Positions 20,522 to 31,539 of a DNA stretch of 64,000 nucleotides are shown here, piece after piece; position 1 is the first letter of the stretch; the number at the start of each line of letters is the position of its first letter. Location of the stretch: positions 26,800 through 90,799 of the forward strand of contig JACQEO010000004.1 of the NCBI GenBank assembly GCA_016200545.1, written 5' to 3'. The notes beneath the pieces are model-generated. The model did no database searches. It was not told where the DNA came from and saw only the letters and a list, made by a program, of their open reading frames with translations. The translations under genes were made by a program, and so were the position numbers. The stretch comes from Deltaproteobacteria bacterium. Lineage in GTDB: Bacteria > Desulfobacterota > Binatia > UTPRO1.

Positions 20522-20788
20522 TCAGCGCGGGCGAATCGAAAGCGCGCGCAGCAAGGGACGGGCGGCGAGCAACGTCCCGTGACGACCCTGTCGCCCGGCG
20601 TCGAGGAGCGTCTTCGCCAGTTGCAATGACGGGGCGACCGACTCCTCGATGAGGGTGATCTCCGGCTCCTGCCGTGCCGCCGCGGCGAGCGTCCGCAGGC
20701 GAGTCTCGAGGCCCACGAGTTGACGTGCGGCGTCCTCGCAAAAGGTCCGCAGCTCGTCGACGGCTGGCCCTTTCGGCGGTCGTTGCAT
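20522..20788 (-). CDS. Small helical protein of unknown function
   Basis: 88 residues starting at the ATG at 20788, which has GGAGGG seven bases upstream; the longer open frame to 21160 is low-complexity and rejected. The sequence (VDELRTFCEDAARQLVGLETRLRTLAAAARQ) reads as two amphipathic helices without known motifs. Its stop lies one base from the convergent DUF971 stop. Unrecognised. Confidence 0.55.
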   Translation of the reverse strand: MQRPPKGPAVDELRTFCEDAARQLVGLETRLRTLAAAARQEPEITLIEESVAPSLQLAKTLLDAGRQGRHGTLLAARPLLRALSIRPR

Positions 20789-20951
20789 CACGTGCCCTCC
20801 GGGGTTCTTCCACAGTTGTGGATTGCGGCTACGGTCACGGCGAAACGGGGGGTTGGCGCGACGGTCCACCGCTCTACACACAGGGGCGCCCGACGACCCG
20901 GGGCGCCGCCGCCGGACCGTACGGCGGAAGCGCGGCGGATGTTCGGCATGG

Positions 20952-21266
20952 TCAGCGCGAAGGCGAAGGAGTGGGTGCGGACGACGTGTCTGGACTGGCG
21001 GCCGTGACTTGAACGGTGACTCGGTAGCGCGGCGCCTCTCCCGCATGCAGCATCTGTGGGATAACGAGGACGCCCGCGCCGTCGAGCGTGCGGAGTGACT
21101 GTGAGGCGCGGGAAAGTGCGTTGCGGACGGCTTCGGCGATCGTTGCGTCGGAGGCGCCAACGACCTCGACCATGACCGGCGAGTCGCCGTCTCGGTCGGT
21201 GGCTTCTGCGTACTTGGCGCGGATCTTCCCTGTATAGCGCGGGGCGTGCGCTAGCGACTCGTTCAT
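20952..21266 (-). CDS. Dodecin-like domain protein without the flavin-stacking Trp
   Basis: 104 residues from the ATG at 21266. Residues ~30-95 (VEVVGASDATIAEAVRNALS, RASQSLRTLDGAGVLVIP, YRVTVQV) follow the beta-alpha-beta-beta dodecin pattern. Dodecins store flavin between paired tryptophans located after LRNLDW; here the position reads LDG, so flavin binding may be lost or different. A ~28-residue N-terminal extension is extra. Probably a cytosolic oligomer; function open. Confidence 0.7.
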   Translation of the reverse strand: MNESLAHAPRYTGKIRAKYAEATDRDGDSPVMVEVVGASDATIAEAVRNALSRASQSLRTLDGAGVLVIPQMLHAGEAPRYRVTVQVTAASPDTSSAPTPSPSR

Positions 21267-21476
21267 CGAGAAACGTCCGATCTGTGGGGGAGTGGAAGTG
21301 CGATCATAGCCGGCGGATCTCCTGATCGAACTGCCTTCGGCACCACCCGGACCCCGCCGTCCGCTACCGCGCTGCAAGACCTAGCGTTACCGACCCGCCG
21401 CTGTCAAGAAAAAATTGCGCCGGATCGGAACGATCGCACCGCACGGGACGGGACCGGCCGTTGAGCTCGACGAGGC

Positions 21477-24400
21477 TCAGCGCCCCCCGGCAACGGCACG
21501 TACGGCCGGCTGCGCCAGCCAGCGGGCCGTATGCGAGCGTCGCGGCGTGCGTGCCAGCTCCTCGGGCGCACCTTCCGCCACGATCTCGCCCCCCAGCGCT
21601 CCCGCCTCCGGCCCGAGATCGATCAGGTGATCGGCGGCCCGTAGCACGTCGAGGTTGTGCTCCACGACGACGAGCGTGTTCCCCTGATCCACGAGCCGAT
21701 GGAGGGCGGCGATCAGGCGCTCGACGTCCGCGAAGTGCAGACCGGTCGTTGGCTCGTCGAGCACGAAGAGGGTTCGGCCCGGTCCCGAGCGCCCGAGCTC
21801 GGCGGCGAGTTTGATGCGCTGCGCCTCGCCGCCGGACAGCGTGTTGCTCGGCTGGCCGAGCGTCAGGTAGCCGAGCCCGATCTCCTGCAGCATCGCCAGC
21901 GGCCTGGCGATGGTTGGGATGGCCGCGAACACCTCCAGTGCCTCGTCGACGGTGAGGTCGAGAACCTCGGCGATCGACTTGCCGGCGTACGTCACCTGCA
22001 GCGTGTCCTCGCCGAAACGTCGCCCGTCGCAAGTGTCGCACGCGACGGAGGTCTCGGGCAGGAAGCTCATCTGCATGCGGATCCGACCCTGCCCGGCGCA
22101 GGTCTCGCAGCGACCGCCCGGAACGTTGAACGAGAAGCGACCGGGCGCGTAGCCGCGCGCGCGCGCTTCGACGGTGCGGGCAAAGAGACGCCGGACTTCG
22201 TCCCAGAATCCGACGTACGACGCGGGAATCGAGCGTGGCGTCCGGCCGATCGGGCTCTGATCCACCTCGACGACGCGGTCGACGAGCTCGTGGCCGGTGA
22301 GCGCGCGATGCGTGCCCGGTCGCGGCGCCGTGAGTCCCTTGACGCGCCGCAGGCCGTGGTAGAGGACGTCGCGCGCCAGCGTGCTCTTCCCCGATCCCGA
22401 AACGCCGCTGACACACGTCCATGCGCCCAGCGGGATGGAAACCGTGACGCCTTTCAGGTTGTGCGCGCTCGCGTCGTGCACGGTGATGCGCGGCAGGTCG
22501 GCGGTCGGGCGCGGCGGCCGCTGCCGCGGACGCGGCGCGGCGAGGTAGCGGCCGGTGATCGACGCGGGGTCGGCGGCGAGCGCCGCCGGCGTTCCCATCG
22601 TCACCAGACGCCCGCCGTTGCGCCCGGCGCCCGGCCCGAGGTCGACGACGATGTCGGCGGCGGCGATGGTCTCTTCGTCGTGCTCGACGATCAGCACCGT
22701 ATTGTGGCGTGCCGTGAGCGTGCGCAGGGTTTCGAGCAGGAGCGCGTTGTCGCGCGGGTGCAGGCCGATCGTCGGCTCGTCGAGGACGTAGCAGGCGCCG
22801 CGCAGATTGGATCCGAGCTGGGCCGCGAGACGGATGCGCTGCGCCTCGCCTCCGGAGAGCGTGTCGGCGCTGCGGTCGAGTGTCAGATAGCCGAGCCCGA
22901 CGGCGGCGAGGAAGGCGAAGCGGGGCGCGAGCTCGGCGACGATGTCGCGCGCGATCTGCCGCTCGCGTGCGTCGAAGCGCCAGGCGGCGACGGTACGCGC
23001 GCACTCCTCGACGGTCTGTGCCGTGAGCTCGGGCAGCGACGCCCCGCGGACGCGAACGGCGCGGGCGCGTGCGTTCAGGCGCGAGCCGCCGCACTCGGGG
23101 CACGGCCGCGCGCTGACATATGCTTCATAGCCCTCGGCGACGAGCGCCTCGTCGTCGACGCCGGTTTCCTCCGACTCGGCGTAGAACGCATGGCGGCGGA
23201 GGAGCGGCAGCACCCCTGCGACGGCGGCGCCGTTGCCGTCGAGGACGCACTGTCGTTGGTGCGTGGTCAGACGGGCGAACGGTCTGTCGACTGGAACGCG
23301 CGCCGCCTTGAGCGCGCGCAGCAGCTTCCGCGCGTCCGTGTCGAGACCGAGCTCGTGCAGGGCGGCGAGCGCGCCGCCGCGCAGGCTGCGCGTCGGATCG
23401 GTGACGACGAGCTCGGGATCGAGCTCGATCGCGACTCCCGTCCCGCGGCAGGCGTCGCACGCTCCCTGGCGGCTGTTGAACGAGAAGAGACGCGGGTCGA
23501 GGACGTCGTAGCCGAGACCGCACGGCGCGCAGAAGAGGCGCTCGCTGAACACCTGCTCACCGGCGCGCGTGAGCACGACCACGACGCCGCCGCCGAGGCG
23601 GAGGGCGTCGGCGACGAGGCGCGCCAGGCGCTCGGCGACCTCGTTGCCGGAGAGCCGCGCGACGACGACGTCGACGTCGTGCTCGCGGTAGCGGTCGAGG
23701 TCGGGGAGCGGATCGAGCGCGGTGATCGTCCCGTCGATGCGGGCGTGCGTGAAGCGAAGGCGCCGCGCGGCCCGCAGGACGTCGCGGTGGAAGCCCTTGC
23801 GGCCGCGTACGACCGGGGCGAGCAGAATGGTGCCCGCCCGTCCAACGCTCGCCTGGACGCGGGCGACGATCTCGCTCCGCGGCAGCGGCTCGATCGGACG
23901 AGCGCAGCGCACGCAGTGCTGCACGCCGAGCTTGGCGTAGAGGAGGCGGAGGTAGTGGTAGACCTCGGTGACGGTCGCGACCGTCGACTTCCGCCCGCCG
24001 CGGCTGAGGCGCTGTTCGATCGCGATCGTCGGCGGGATACCGGTCACGAGATCGACGTCCGGCCGCGGCAGGATCTTCATGAACTGGCGGACGTAGGTCG
24101 AGAGGCTCTCGAGGTAGCGGCGCTGACCCTCGGCGAACACGACGTCGAACGCGAGCGTCGACTTGCCCGAGCCCGAGAGCCCGGTCACGACGATCATCTT
24201 GTCGCGCGGCAGCTCGAGCGAGAGGTCGCGCAGATTGTGTTCACGGGCGCCGACGATGCGGATGACGTTGCGGTCCTCGGGGGTGGGTACGGCCGCGATT
24301 CGCGCGGCGCTCTCCAGAGGCGGGCGGCGAGCGAGCAGCGGGCGGAGATAGCGTCCGGTGTGCGACGTCGGGCAGGCGGCGATCTCCTCGGGTGTGCCGC

Positions 24401-27077
24401 AGGCGACGACGGCGCCACCCTCGTCGCCGCCTTCCGGCCCGAGGTCGATCACCCAGTCGGCGCACTTGATCACCTCGAGGTTGTGCTCGACGACGAGCAG
24501 CGAATGGCCGCGCTCGATGAGCTTCTCGAACGCCGTCAGCAGCCGCTGGATGTCGTGGAGGTGGAGGCCGGTCGTCGGCTCGTCGAAGATGAAAAGGGTG
24601 TGCGCCTTGCCGTCGCGGCCGAGGTGCGCCGCGAGCTTGATGCGCTGCGATTCGCCGCCCGAGAGCGTACTGAGCGGCTGTCCGAGGCGCAGGTACTCGA
24701 GACCGACCTCGACGAGCGGCTGCAGGGTGCGGCGTACGTCGGCCTCGTCGGCGAAAAACGCGAGCGCGTCGGCAACGGTCATCGCGAGGACGTCGGCGAT
24801 CGTCTTCCCGCGGTAGCGGACGTCGAGCACCTCGGGGAGATAGCGCCGCCCGTGGCACGCTGGGCACACCAGCAACACGTCCGAGAGGAACTGCATCTCG
24901 ACCTGCTCGAAGCCGTCGCCGCGGCAGGTCTCGCAGCGGCCGCCCTCGACGTTGAAGGAAAAGGTCGCGGGTGAGAAACCACGCAGCCGTGCCGCGTCCG
25001 TCGCCGCGAAGAGTCGCCGCACGGCCTCGAACATCTTCATGTAGGTGGCGGCGTTGGCGCGCGGCGTCGATCCGATCGGCGCTTGATCGACGAAGATGAC
25101 CTCGGCGATCTTCTCGGCGCCGTCGAGCGCGTCGCAGGCGCCGGGAGGCGCGGTCGGCAGGCCGCGGCGACGCAGCAGCCCGCGGTAGAGCACCTCGTCG
25201 ACGAGCGTGCTCTTCCCCGACCCCGAGACGCCGGTGACGCAGACCATCCGCGCCAACGGAATGCGCACGTCGATGCCACGCAAGTTGTTGGCGCGGGCGC
25301 CGCGCACGACGACTTCCAGGGTGGCGAGCGGTGCGCGGCGGCGGCCCGGCACCGGGATGCGCGCCGCACCCGAGAGATAGCGTCCGGTGAGCGACCGCGG
25401 CGCGGCGGCGATCGCCGCGACCGTGCCCTGCGCCACCACCTCGCCGCCGGCGCTCCCCGGGCCGGGACCCATGTCGATGACGTGATCGGCGGCGGTGATG
25501 ATCTCGGGGTCGTGCTCGACCACGACCACCGTGTTCCGACGCGCACAGAGATTGCGCATGATGCGGACGAGCCGGGCGCTGTCGCGCGGGTGCAGACCGA
25601 TCGACGGCTCGTCGAGGACGTAGAGCGTGTTGACCAGCGATGAGCCGACGGCCGTCGTCAAATCGACGCGCTCGATCTCGCCGCCCGAGAGCGTACGCGA
25701 CTGGCGGTCGAGCGTCAGGTACGCGAGCCCGACCTCGACGAGGTAGCCGAGGCGGGCGCGGATCTCGCCGAGGATCATCGCCGAGGCCGGATCGCGATTG
25801 CCGTCGACGGTGAGCTCGGCGAAGAACGCCGCCGCCTCGCCGACGCTCAGCCGGTTCACGTCGGCGATCGAACGGCCGTGGATGCGGAAGTCGAGCGCCT
25901 CGGGCTTGAGCCGCGTGCCGTTGCACGCCTCGCACGTGCGATACGAGCGGTAGCGCGACAGGAACACGCGCACGTGCATCTTGTAGGTCTTGCGCTCGAG
26001 CCAGCGGAACCAGCCGCGGACGCCGTAGAACCGCTCGTCGCCGTCCTCGATCAGTCGGCGCTGCTCGGGGGTGAGCGTCGCGACCGGCACGTCGGTCGGG
26101 ATCTTCCGACGCCGGCAGAATGTCAGCAGCGCGCTGCGCTCCTCGGAGGTCGAGGGCGTCGTCCACGGCTTCAGCGCGCCGTCGGCGAGCGAACGCGACG
26201 CGTCGGGAATCACCAGATCGAGGTCGAGGTCGATCACGCGTCCGAAGCCGCGGCAGGTCTCGCAGGCGCCGAGCGGGCTGTTGAACGAGAACAAGTTCGC
26301 GACGCACTCGCGGTAGGCAACGCCACAGTCGTCGCATTCGAGCGCGGTGCTGTAGTCACGGCGCGCGCCGCCGGGGACGAGGACGGTGAGGCGTCCCTTG
26401 CCGTAGTGGAGCGCCTGCTCGAGTGAGCCGACCAGGCGTTTCTTCCCCTCGGGCTTGAGGACGAGGCGGTCGACGACGATGTGCAACGCGTCGCCCGCCG
26501 CCGGACTCGCGAGCTCGACGGTGAGCACCGCGTCGCCGACGACGGCGCGGACGAAGCCCTCGCGCAGTAAGCCCGCCGCCACCTCGGTCCACGGCAACGC
26601 CGGGGCGCTGAACGGAAAGGCGACATGCACGGCGGTGCCCGCCCACTGTTCGAGGAGCTCGGTGGCGATCGCCGGCGGCGCGCTGCGCCGTACCGGCCGT
26701 CCGCAGCGACGGCAATGGAGGACGCCGAGGTTGGCGAAGAGCAGCTTCAGGTGATCGTGAAGCTCGGTCATGGTGCCGACGGTCGAGCGCGAGGTCGTCA
26801 CCGGGCGTCGCTGATCGATCGCGACGGCGGGCGGGATGCCGCTGATGCGCTCGACGTCCGGCTTCTCCATGCGCTCGAGGAACTGCCGCGTGTACGTCGA
26901 GAAGCTCTCGACGTAGCGCCGCTGACCCTCGGCGTAGAGGATGTCGAAGGCGAGCGTCGACTTGCCCGATCCGCTGACCCCGGTGACGACCGTCAGCCGG
27001 TTGAGCGGGATGTCGACGTCGATGCCTTTCAGATTGTGCTGACGAGCACCGCGGATCTCGATATGGTCGCTGGACAT
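21477..27077 (-). CDS. uvrA: Excinuclease UvrA, tandem-duplicated long form (1866 aa)
   Basis: DNA damage recognition ATPase of nucleotide excision repair. Ordinary UvrA is ~940 residues with two ABC modules; this chain has two complete UvrA units, residues 1 to ~925 and ~925-1866, hence four Walker A motifs (GVSGSGKSTLAFD, GVSGSGKSTLVDE, GLSGSGKSTLAFD, GVSGSGKSTLARD). Zinc-module cysteines recur in both halves (CDDCGVAYREC, CETCRGFG; CAPCGLGYDV, CDACRGTG; CETCRGDG, CETCAGQG). Three ABC signatures read LSGGExQRI, but the first reads LSGGEIERVDL, suggesting a specialised first module. Similar double-length UvrA is known in Chlamydia. A palindrome sits 34 bp upstream of the start. Confidence 0.95.
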   Translation of the reverse strand: MSSDHIEIRGARQHNLKGIDVDIPLNRLTVVTGVSGSGKSTLAFDILYAEGQRRYVESFSTYTRQFLERMEKPDVERISGIPPAVAIDQRRPVTTSRSTVGTMTELHDHLKLLFANLGVLHCRRCGRPVRRSAPPAIATELLEQWAGTAVHVAFPFSAPALPWTEVAAGLLREGFVRAVVGDAVLTVELASPAAGDALHIVVDRLVLKPEGKKRLVGSLEQALHYGKGRLTVLVPGGARRDYSTALECDDCGVAYRECVANLFSFNSPLGACETCRGFGRVIDLDLDLVIPDASRSLADGALKPWTTPSTSEERSALLTFCRRRKIPTDVPVATLTPEQRRLIEDGDERFYGVRGWFRWLERKTYKMHVRVFLSRYRSYRTCEACNGTRLKPEALDFRIHGRSIADVNRLSVGEAAAFFAELTVDGNRDPASAMILGEIRARLGYLVEVGLAYLTLDRQSRTLSGGEIERVDLTTAVGSSLVNTLYVLDEPSIGLHPRDSARLVRIMRNLCARRNTVVVVEHDPEIITAADHVIDMGPGPGSAGGEVVAQGTVAAIAAAPRSLTGRYLSGAARIPVPGRRRAPLATLEVVVRGARANNLRGIDVRIPLARMVCVTGVSGSGKSTLVDEVLYRGLLRRRGLPTAPPGACDALDGAEKIAEVIFVDQAPIGSTPRANAATYMKMFEAVRRLFAATDAARLRGFSPATFSFNVEGGRCETCRGDGFEQVEMQFLSDVLLVCPACHGRRYLPEVLDVRYRGKTIADVLAMTVADALAFFADEADVRRTLQPLVEVGLEYLRLGQPLSTLSGGESQRIKLAAHLGRDGKAHTLFIFDEPTTGLHLHDIQRLLTAFEKLIERGHSLLVVEHNLEVIKCADWVIDLGPEGGDEGGAVVACGTPEEIAACPTSHTGRYLRPLLARRPPLESAARIAAVPTPEDRNVIRIVGAREHNLRDLSLELPRDKMIVVTGLSGSGKSTLAFDVVFAEGQRRYLESLSTYVRQFMKILPRPDVDLVTGIPPTIAIEQRLSRGGRKSTVATVTEVYHYLRLLYAKLGVQHCVRCARPIEPLPRSEIVARVQASVGRAGTILLAPVVRGRKGFHRDVLRAARRLRFTHARIDGTITALDPLPDLDRYREHDVDVVVARLSGNEVAERLARLVADALRLGGGVVVVLTRAGEQVFSERLFCAPCGLGYDVLDPRLFSFNSRQGACDACRGTGVAIELDPELVVTDPTRSLRGGALAALHELGLDTDARKLLRALKAARVPVDRPFARLTTHQRQCVLDGNGAAVAGVLPLLRRHAFYAESEETGVDDEALVAEGYEAYVSARPCPECGGSRLNARARAVRVRGASLPELTAQTVEECARTVAAWRFDARERQIARDIVAELAPRFAFLAAVGLGYLTLDRSADTLSGGEAQRIRLAAQLGSNLRGACYVLDEPTIGLHPRDNALLLETLRTLTARHNTVLIVEHDEETIAAADIVVDLGPGAGRNGGRLVTMGTPAALAADPASITGRYLAAPRPRQRPPRPTADLPRITVHDASAHNLKGVTVSIPLGAWTCVSGVSGSGKSTLARDVLYHGLRRVKGLTAPRPGTHRALTGHELVDRVVEVDQSPIGRTPRSIPASYVGFWDEVRRLFARTVEARARGYAPGRFSFNVPGGRCETCAGQGRIRMQMSFLPETSVACDTCDGRRFGEDTLQVTYAGKSIAEVLDLTVDEALEVFAAIPTIARPLAMLQEIGLGYLTLGQPSNTLSGGEAQRIKLAAELGRSGPGRTLFVLDEPTTGLHFADVERLIAALHRLVDQGNTLVVVEHNLDVLRAADHLIDLGPEAGALGGEIVAEGAPEELARTPRRSHTARWLAQPAVRAVAGGR

Positions 27078-27111
27078 GTCCTTTGTCGGATCGCGTGTGG
27101 GACCAAACGTT

Positions 27112-27123
27112 CGACTATAGTCG
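27112..27123. promoter_or_regulatory. 12-bp palindrome upstream of uvrA, candidate operator
   Basis: CGACTATAGTCG is a perfect dyad, flanked by GTT and GAAC that extend the symmetry. It lies 35-46 bases before the uvrA ATG in the divergent gap shared with the methyltransferase gene and includes a TATAGT that could be the uvrA -10. The position suits a repressor such as LexA, but the sequence matches no LexA box I can name. Confidence 0.4.
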
Positions 27124-27183
27124 GAACCGAGTCGCTGTGCACGTCGAACCGCGCGTGCGGCGACGCGCGGCCGCGAGGCGACG

Positions 27184-27867
27184 GTGAGGGACGCTTGCCT
27201 TCACGGGGCGATCGCCGGGTATCCCGCGACGCTCGCGGAGGTGCGCTCGTCGACCTCGGCGATCCGCGTCTATGTGGTCGCCGACCTGGAACGGCTCGTC
27301 GATCGCGCGGCGCTGCTGCGCGGCGACGCCGAGCCGCCGTACTGGGCGTATCTCTGGACGGGGTCGCGTTGTCTCGCCGAGTACGTGGCGCGCTGGGTCG
27401 ATCTCCGCGGACAGCGGGTCCTCGACATCGGCTGCGGCCTCGGCCTCGCGGGTCTCGTCGCCGCGCAGCGCGGCGGCGACGTGGTGTTCGTCGACGGGGC
27501 GCTGCCGGCGCTGTCGTTCGTACGCGCGAGCTTGCACCTGAATGGGCTCGCCGCCGTGACCGTGTGCGCCGACTACCGAAGGCTCGCCGCGGATGCCCGC
27601 TTCGACTGCATCCTCGCCGCCGAGGTCGCCTACGAGCCCGAGACCTATGACCATCTCGCGGCGACGCTCGCCCGTCACCTCGCTCCCGGCGGAACCGCCT
27701 TCATCGCCGACGGCTTTCGGACGGATACCCGCGCCCTCTATTGCGCGCTCGCCGCCCACGGCCTCACAACCCGCTCGCTCGAGCTGCGCGCCGCAGAGGA
27801 GGGTCGCCCCGCCCGCATCCGTCTCACCGAAGCGAAGCCCAGGCAAAGCGCCCAAGACGCGAGTTGA
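27184..27867 (+). CDS. Class I SAM-dependent methyltransferase (lysine/ETFB-methyltransferase-like)
   Basis: 227 residues with a GTG start. The N-terminal PPYWAYLWTGSRCLAEYV followed by the SAM-binding VLDIGCGLGLAGLVAA and acidic VFVDGA, then the post-I region FDCILAAEVAYEPETYDHL, matches the small seven-strand family that includes protein-lysine methyltransferases of the ETFB-KMT/NNMT-like group. The motif IV region LAAEVAYE lacks the DPPY of DNA methylases, favouring a protein or small-molecule substrate. Divergent from uvrA. Confidence 0.83.
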   Translation: MRDACLHGAIAGYPATLAEVRSSTSAIRVYVVADLERLVDRAALLRGDAEPPYWAYLWTGSRCLAEYVARWVDLRGQRVLDIGCGLGLAGLVAAQRGGDVVFVDGALPALSFVRASLHLNGLAAVTVCADYRRLAADARFDCILAAEVAYEPETYDHLAATLARHLAPGGTAFIADGFRTDTRALYCALAAHGLTTRSLELRAAEEGRPARIRLTEAKPRQSAQDAS

Positions 27868-27911
27868 GCCGAGATGGAGAGAGAGCGGGAGAGCGCAATA
27901 GGGCAGAGGGA

Positions 27912-27975
27912 GGCGCGCGAATTCACTTCGCGCGCCGACGCCCATCGCGAGGCGAAGCCGAGCGGGGGCGAAATC
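27912..27975 (-). repeat. GTGAA-loop hairpin repeat, copy C
   Basis: Read on the minus strand: leader GATTTCGCCCCCGC (27975-27962), the G/C-rich spacer and GATGGGCGTC, then a 10-bp perfect hairpin GGCGCGCGAA-GTGAA-TTCGCGCGCC at 27936-27912. It lies in the convergent gap between the methyltransferase and the receiver gene. Confidence 0.78.
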
Positions 27976-27989
27976 AAGCAAGGGCGAAG

Positions 27990-28367
27990 TCAAACCAAAT
28001 ACGCCGCCAGCACCTCCTTGAGCTGATCCACGTCGACGGGCAGCCGCAGGCAGCGCACGCCGTCGACGCCGCTCAAGATCCACTTCATGCGCTCGGTCAC
28101 CGACTCGCTCAGCAACACGAAGGGGATCGTGCGGCCGTGCTGTCGGGCATTGCAGAGCACGGTCAGGCCGCACATGCCCGGCAGCAGCACCTCGCTCAGC
28201 ACCAGGTCGTACTGCTCGTGTTCGAGGGCGCTGATTGCCTCCTCGCCACTGCCGACGAGATTGGTCGTGTAGCCGCAGCGGCAGAGGATGCGGCTGATCG
28301 TCCGGCGGAAGTTCTCGTTGGTCGCGACGAGTAGAATGCGACGTGTGGAAGCGGACGAGCAGCCCAT
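27990..28367 (-). CDS. Stand-alone degenerate receiver (pseudo-receiver) protein
   Basis: 125 residues from the ATG at 28367 (the open frame upstream is low-complexity). It has the receiver fold order: RRILLVATNENFRR, YDLVLSEVLLPGM, PFVLLSES, CLRLPVDVDQLKEVL. All key phosphorylation residues have changed: the acidic pair after strand 1 is Ala-Thr, the phospho-acceptor Asp is Glu59, and the conserved Lys before Pro is Leu. It is therefore likely phosphorylation-independent, possibly locked in an active-like state by the Glu. It sits 140 bp downstream of the NtrC-type regulator on the same strand. Confidence 0.8.
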   Translation of the reverse strand: MGCSSASTRRILLVATNENFRRTISRILCRCGYTTNLVGSGEEAISALEHEQYDLVLSEVLLPGMCGLTVLCNARQHGRTIPFVLLSESVTERMKWILSGVDGVRCLRLPVDVDQLKEVLAAYLV

Positions 28368-28507
28368 TAAACAGAGCCTGGAGAGCAGAAAGCGTGCCAG
28401 CGCGCCGCACGCTGGCGCGCGACGCCAAGCGCTCGGAAGCGCGGTGCCGGCAGAGCCGCGAGCGGACGGGATCGGCGGGGCACATGGCAAAACATGACAG
28501 GGTTCCT

Positions 28508-29901
<1,394 letters not shown>

Positions 29902-29905
<4 letters not shown>

Positions 29906-31500
29906 CCGGCAACCGCCTCTGCGCCCTCGCAGCCGCACGGGAACTCGATGGTGAACGTCGTGCCGACGTTCGGCGTGCTCTGCACGCGGATCTCGCCGCG
30001 GTAACGACGCACCACCGAGTGCACGACCGACAGGCCGAGGCCCGTACCCTGTCCCGGCGACTTGGTCGTGAAGAAGGGATTGAAGATGTCCTTCAGCTGA
30101 TGCTCGGGGATGCCGACCCCGCTGTCGCTGAAGTCGAGTCGCATGCGGTTCGGCGGTACCAGGACGGTGCGGATGCGGAGTTCCCCGCCGTGCGGCATCG
30201 CCTGCACGGCGTTGGTGATCAGGTTGAGGAAGATCTGTCGCAGGGCGTTTTGGTTGGCCGAGCAGAGGCCGGTCGCGGCGAAGTCAGTGTGCACACGGAC
30301 TTCGCTGCTTTGGAGGTACTTGTTCATGAGCAGCAGCGTCTTCCGCAGGAGATCGTTGACGTCGACCGGCTCGAGGTCGACCGTCGACGCGCGCGAGAAC
30401 TCGAGCAGGTTGTTGATGATCGCTTGCACGCGATCCATCTCCTCGCGGGCGATCTTCAAGTCTTCGCGCACGTCGGCATTGCCGCCGTCGACGATCTCCG
30501 AGAGGTCGTAGAGCGCGTTCATGATGATGCCGAGCGGATTGCGGATCTCGTGGGCGATGCCGGCCGCGAGCTGCCCGATCGCGGCCATCTTCTCCGACTG
30601 GATCAGCTGATCCTCGAGGCGTTTGCGGTCGGAGATGTCGACGCAGATCTGCTGGATGAAGCGCTGGTCACCGTACTCGATGACGCCGGAGTTGATGAAG
30701 ACCGGAACGATCGCACCGCTGTGCGTGCGAACGTGCAGATCCTCGCGGCTGGCGTTGCCGTAGCGGCGCGTGTCTTCCCAGAGGCGCGTCGCCGCCTCGC
30801 GCTCGCTCGGCGGGTGCAAGTCCCAGCTGTGCATGCCGCGCAGCTCCTCCGAGGAGTGCCCGAGCGACTGCTCGGCGACGACGTTCGCCGAGAGCACGGC
30901 GCCGTCGTCCCAGCCGATCTTGAAGATCGCCGCCGGCGCGTTGTCGATCGAGCGGCGATACGTCGCTTCCTGCTCGCGCAGCTGCTCCTCGCGCGCCTCG
31001 ACGAAGAAGTCGGTGATGTGGAGGATGCGCTCGTCGCACTCCTGCTCGAAGAGCGCCATGAGGTCGGCGCGGTGCGGCCGGTCGGCGGCGTAGCGGCGCC
31101 GGAGGTGGTCGCCCATGAGCTGGAAGATCTTGATCTGCCCGGAGAGGAAGCGCGATGCCGGAAACTTGGAGATGAAGCCGCGGCGCGCGTGGCTGCGGAG
31201 GAAGACGTAGGTGTCGCAGTCGTCGGGGTCGGCGATGTGGCGGATCCAGCGCTGCAAGGACGCGTCGATGTCGGTGCTGAGGCCCGACCACTGGCTCTCG
31301 GCGATGCGGAAGGCGCGGCCGACGTGGCCGACCCACGTGCGCACCACATCGGGAAGGGCGTCGGTGAGCGCGTTCGCCAGCTCGTCGCGGAGCGGGCTCC
31401 GCGCCCGCGGGTAGCGCAAGAGCACACACCCTTGCATGTACCCTTCGATGCGCCGCAGGTGATCGGCGAGCGCTTCGTCCTGGCCTGGATCGGGACTCAT
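29902..31500 (-). CDS. Cytosolic PAS-domain sensor histidine kinase (NtrB-type)
   Basis: 532 residues from the ATG at 31500; a TTG at 31524 is less likely. No transmembrane segment. An N-terminal ~190-residue helical region (FRIAESQWSGLSTDIDASLQ; FLRSHARRGF) resembles RsbRD-type input domains. Then come PAS (RSIDNAPAAIFKIGWDDGAVL), HisKA with AAGIAHEIRNPLG and an ATPase domain with NLITNAVQAM, DSGVGIP and GTGLGLSVV. It is translationally coupled to the downstream NtrC-type regulator, forming a two-component pair. Confidence 0.92.
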
Positions 31501-31523
31501 GACGAGGGTGCGAGGGTCCGCCA

Positions 31524-31539
31524 AGTTGTCTTACCAACT
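31524..31539. promoter_or_regulatory. Inverted repeat between kinase and sigma-factor genes
   Basis: AGTTG and CAACT arms around TCTTAC in the 143-bp divergent gap. Possible binding site for a regulator of either operon. No clear -35/-10 pair for the sigma operon could be identified around it. Confidence 0.25.

Noticed and set aside
20522..21160. Long N-terminal extension of the small helical protein
   Set aside because: The first ~124 residues are low-complexity and overlap the dodecin-like gene; the ATG at 20788 has a good ribosome site.
21657..24974. 1105-codon plus-strand open frame opposite uvrA
   Set aside because: No start site, low-complexity Arg/Ala/Asp peptide; a shadow of the GC-rich uvrA coding strand.
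24241..26337. 698-codon minus-strand frame inside uvrA
   Set aside because: Out-of-frame shadow with Arg-rich composition.
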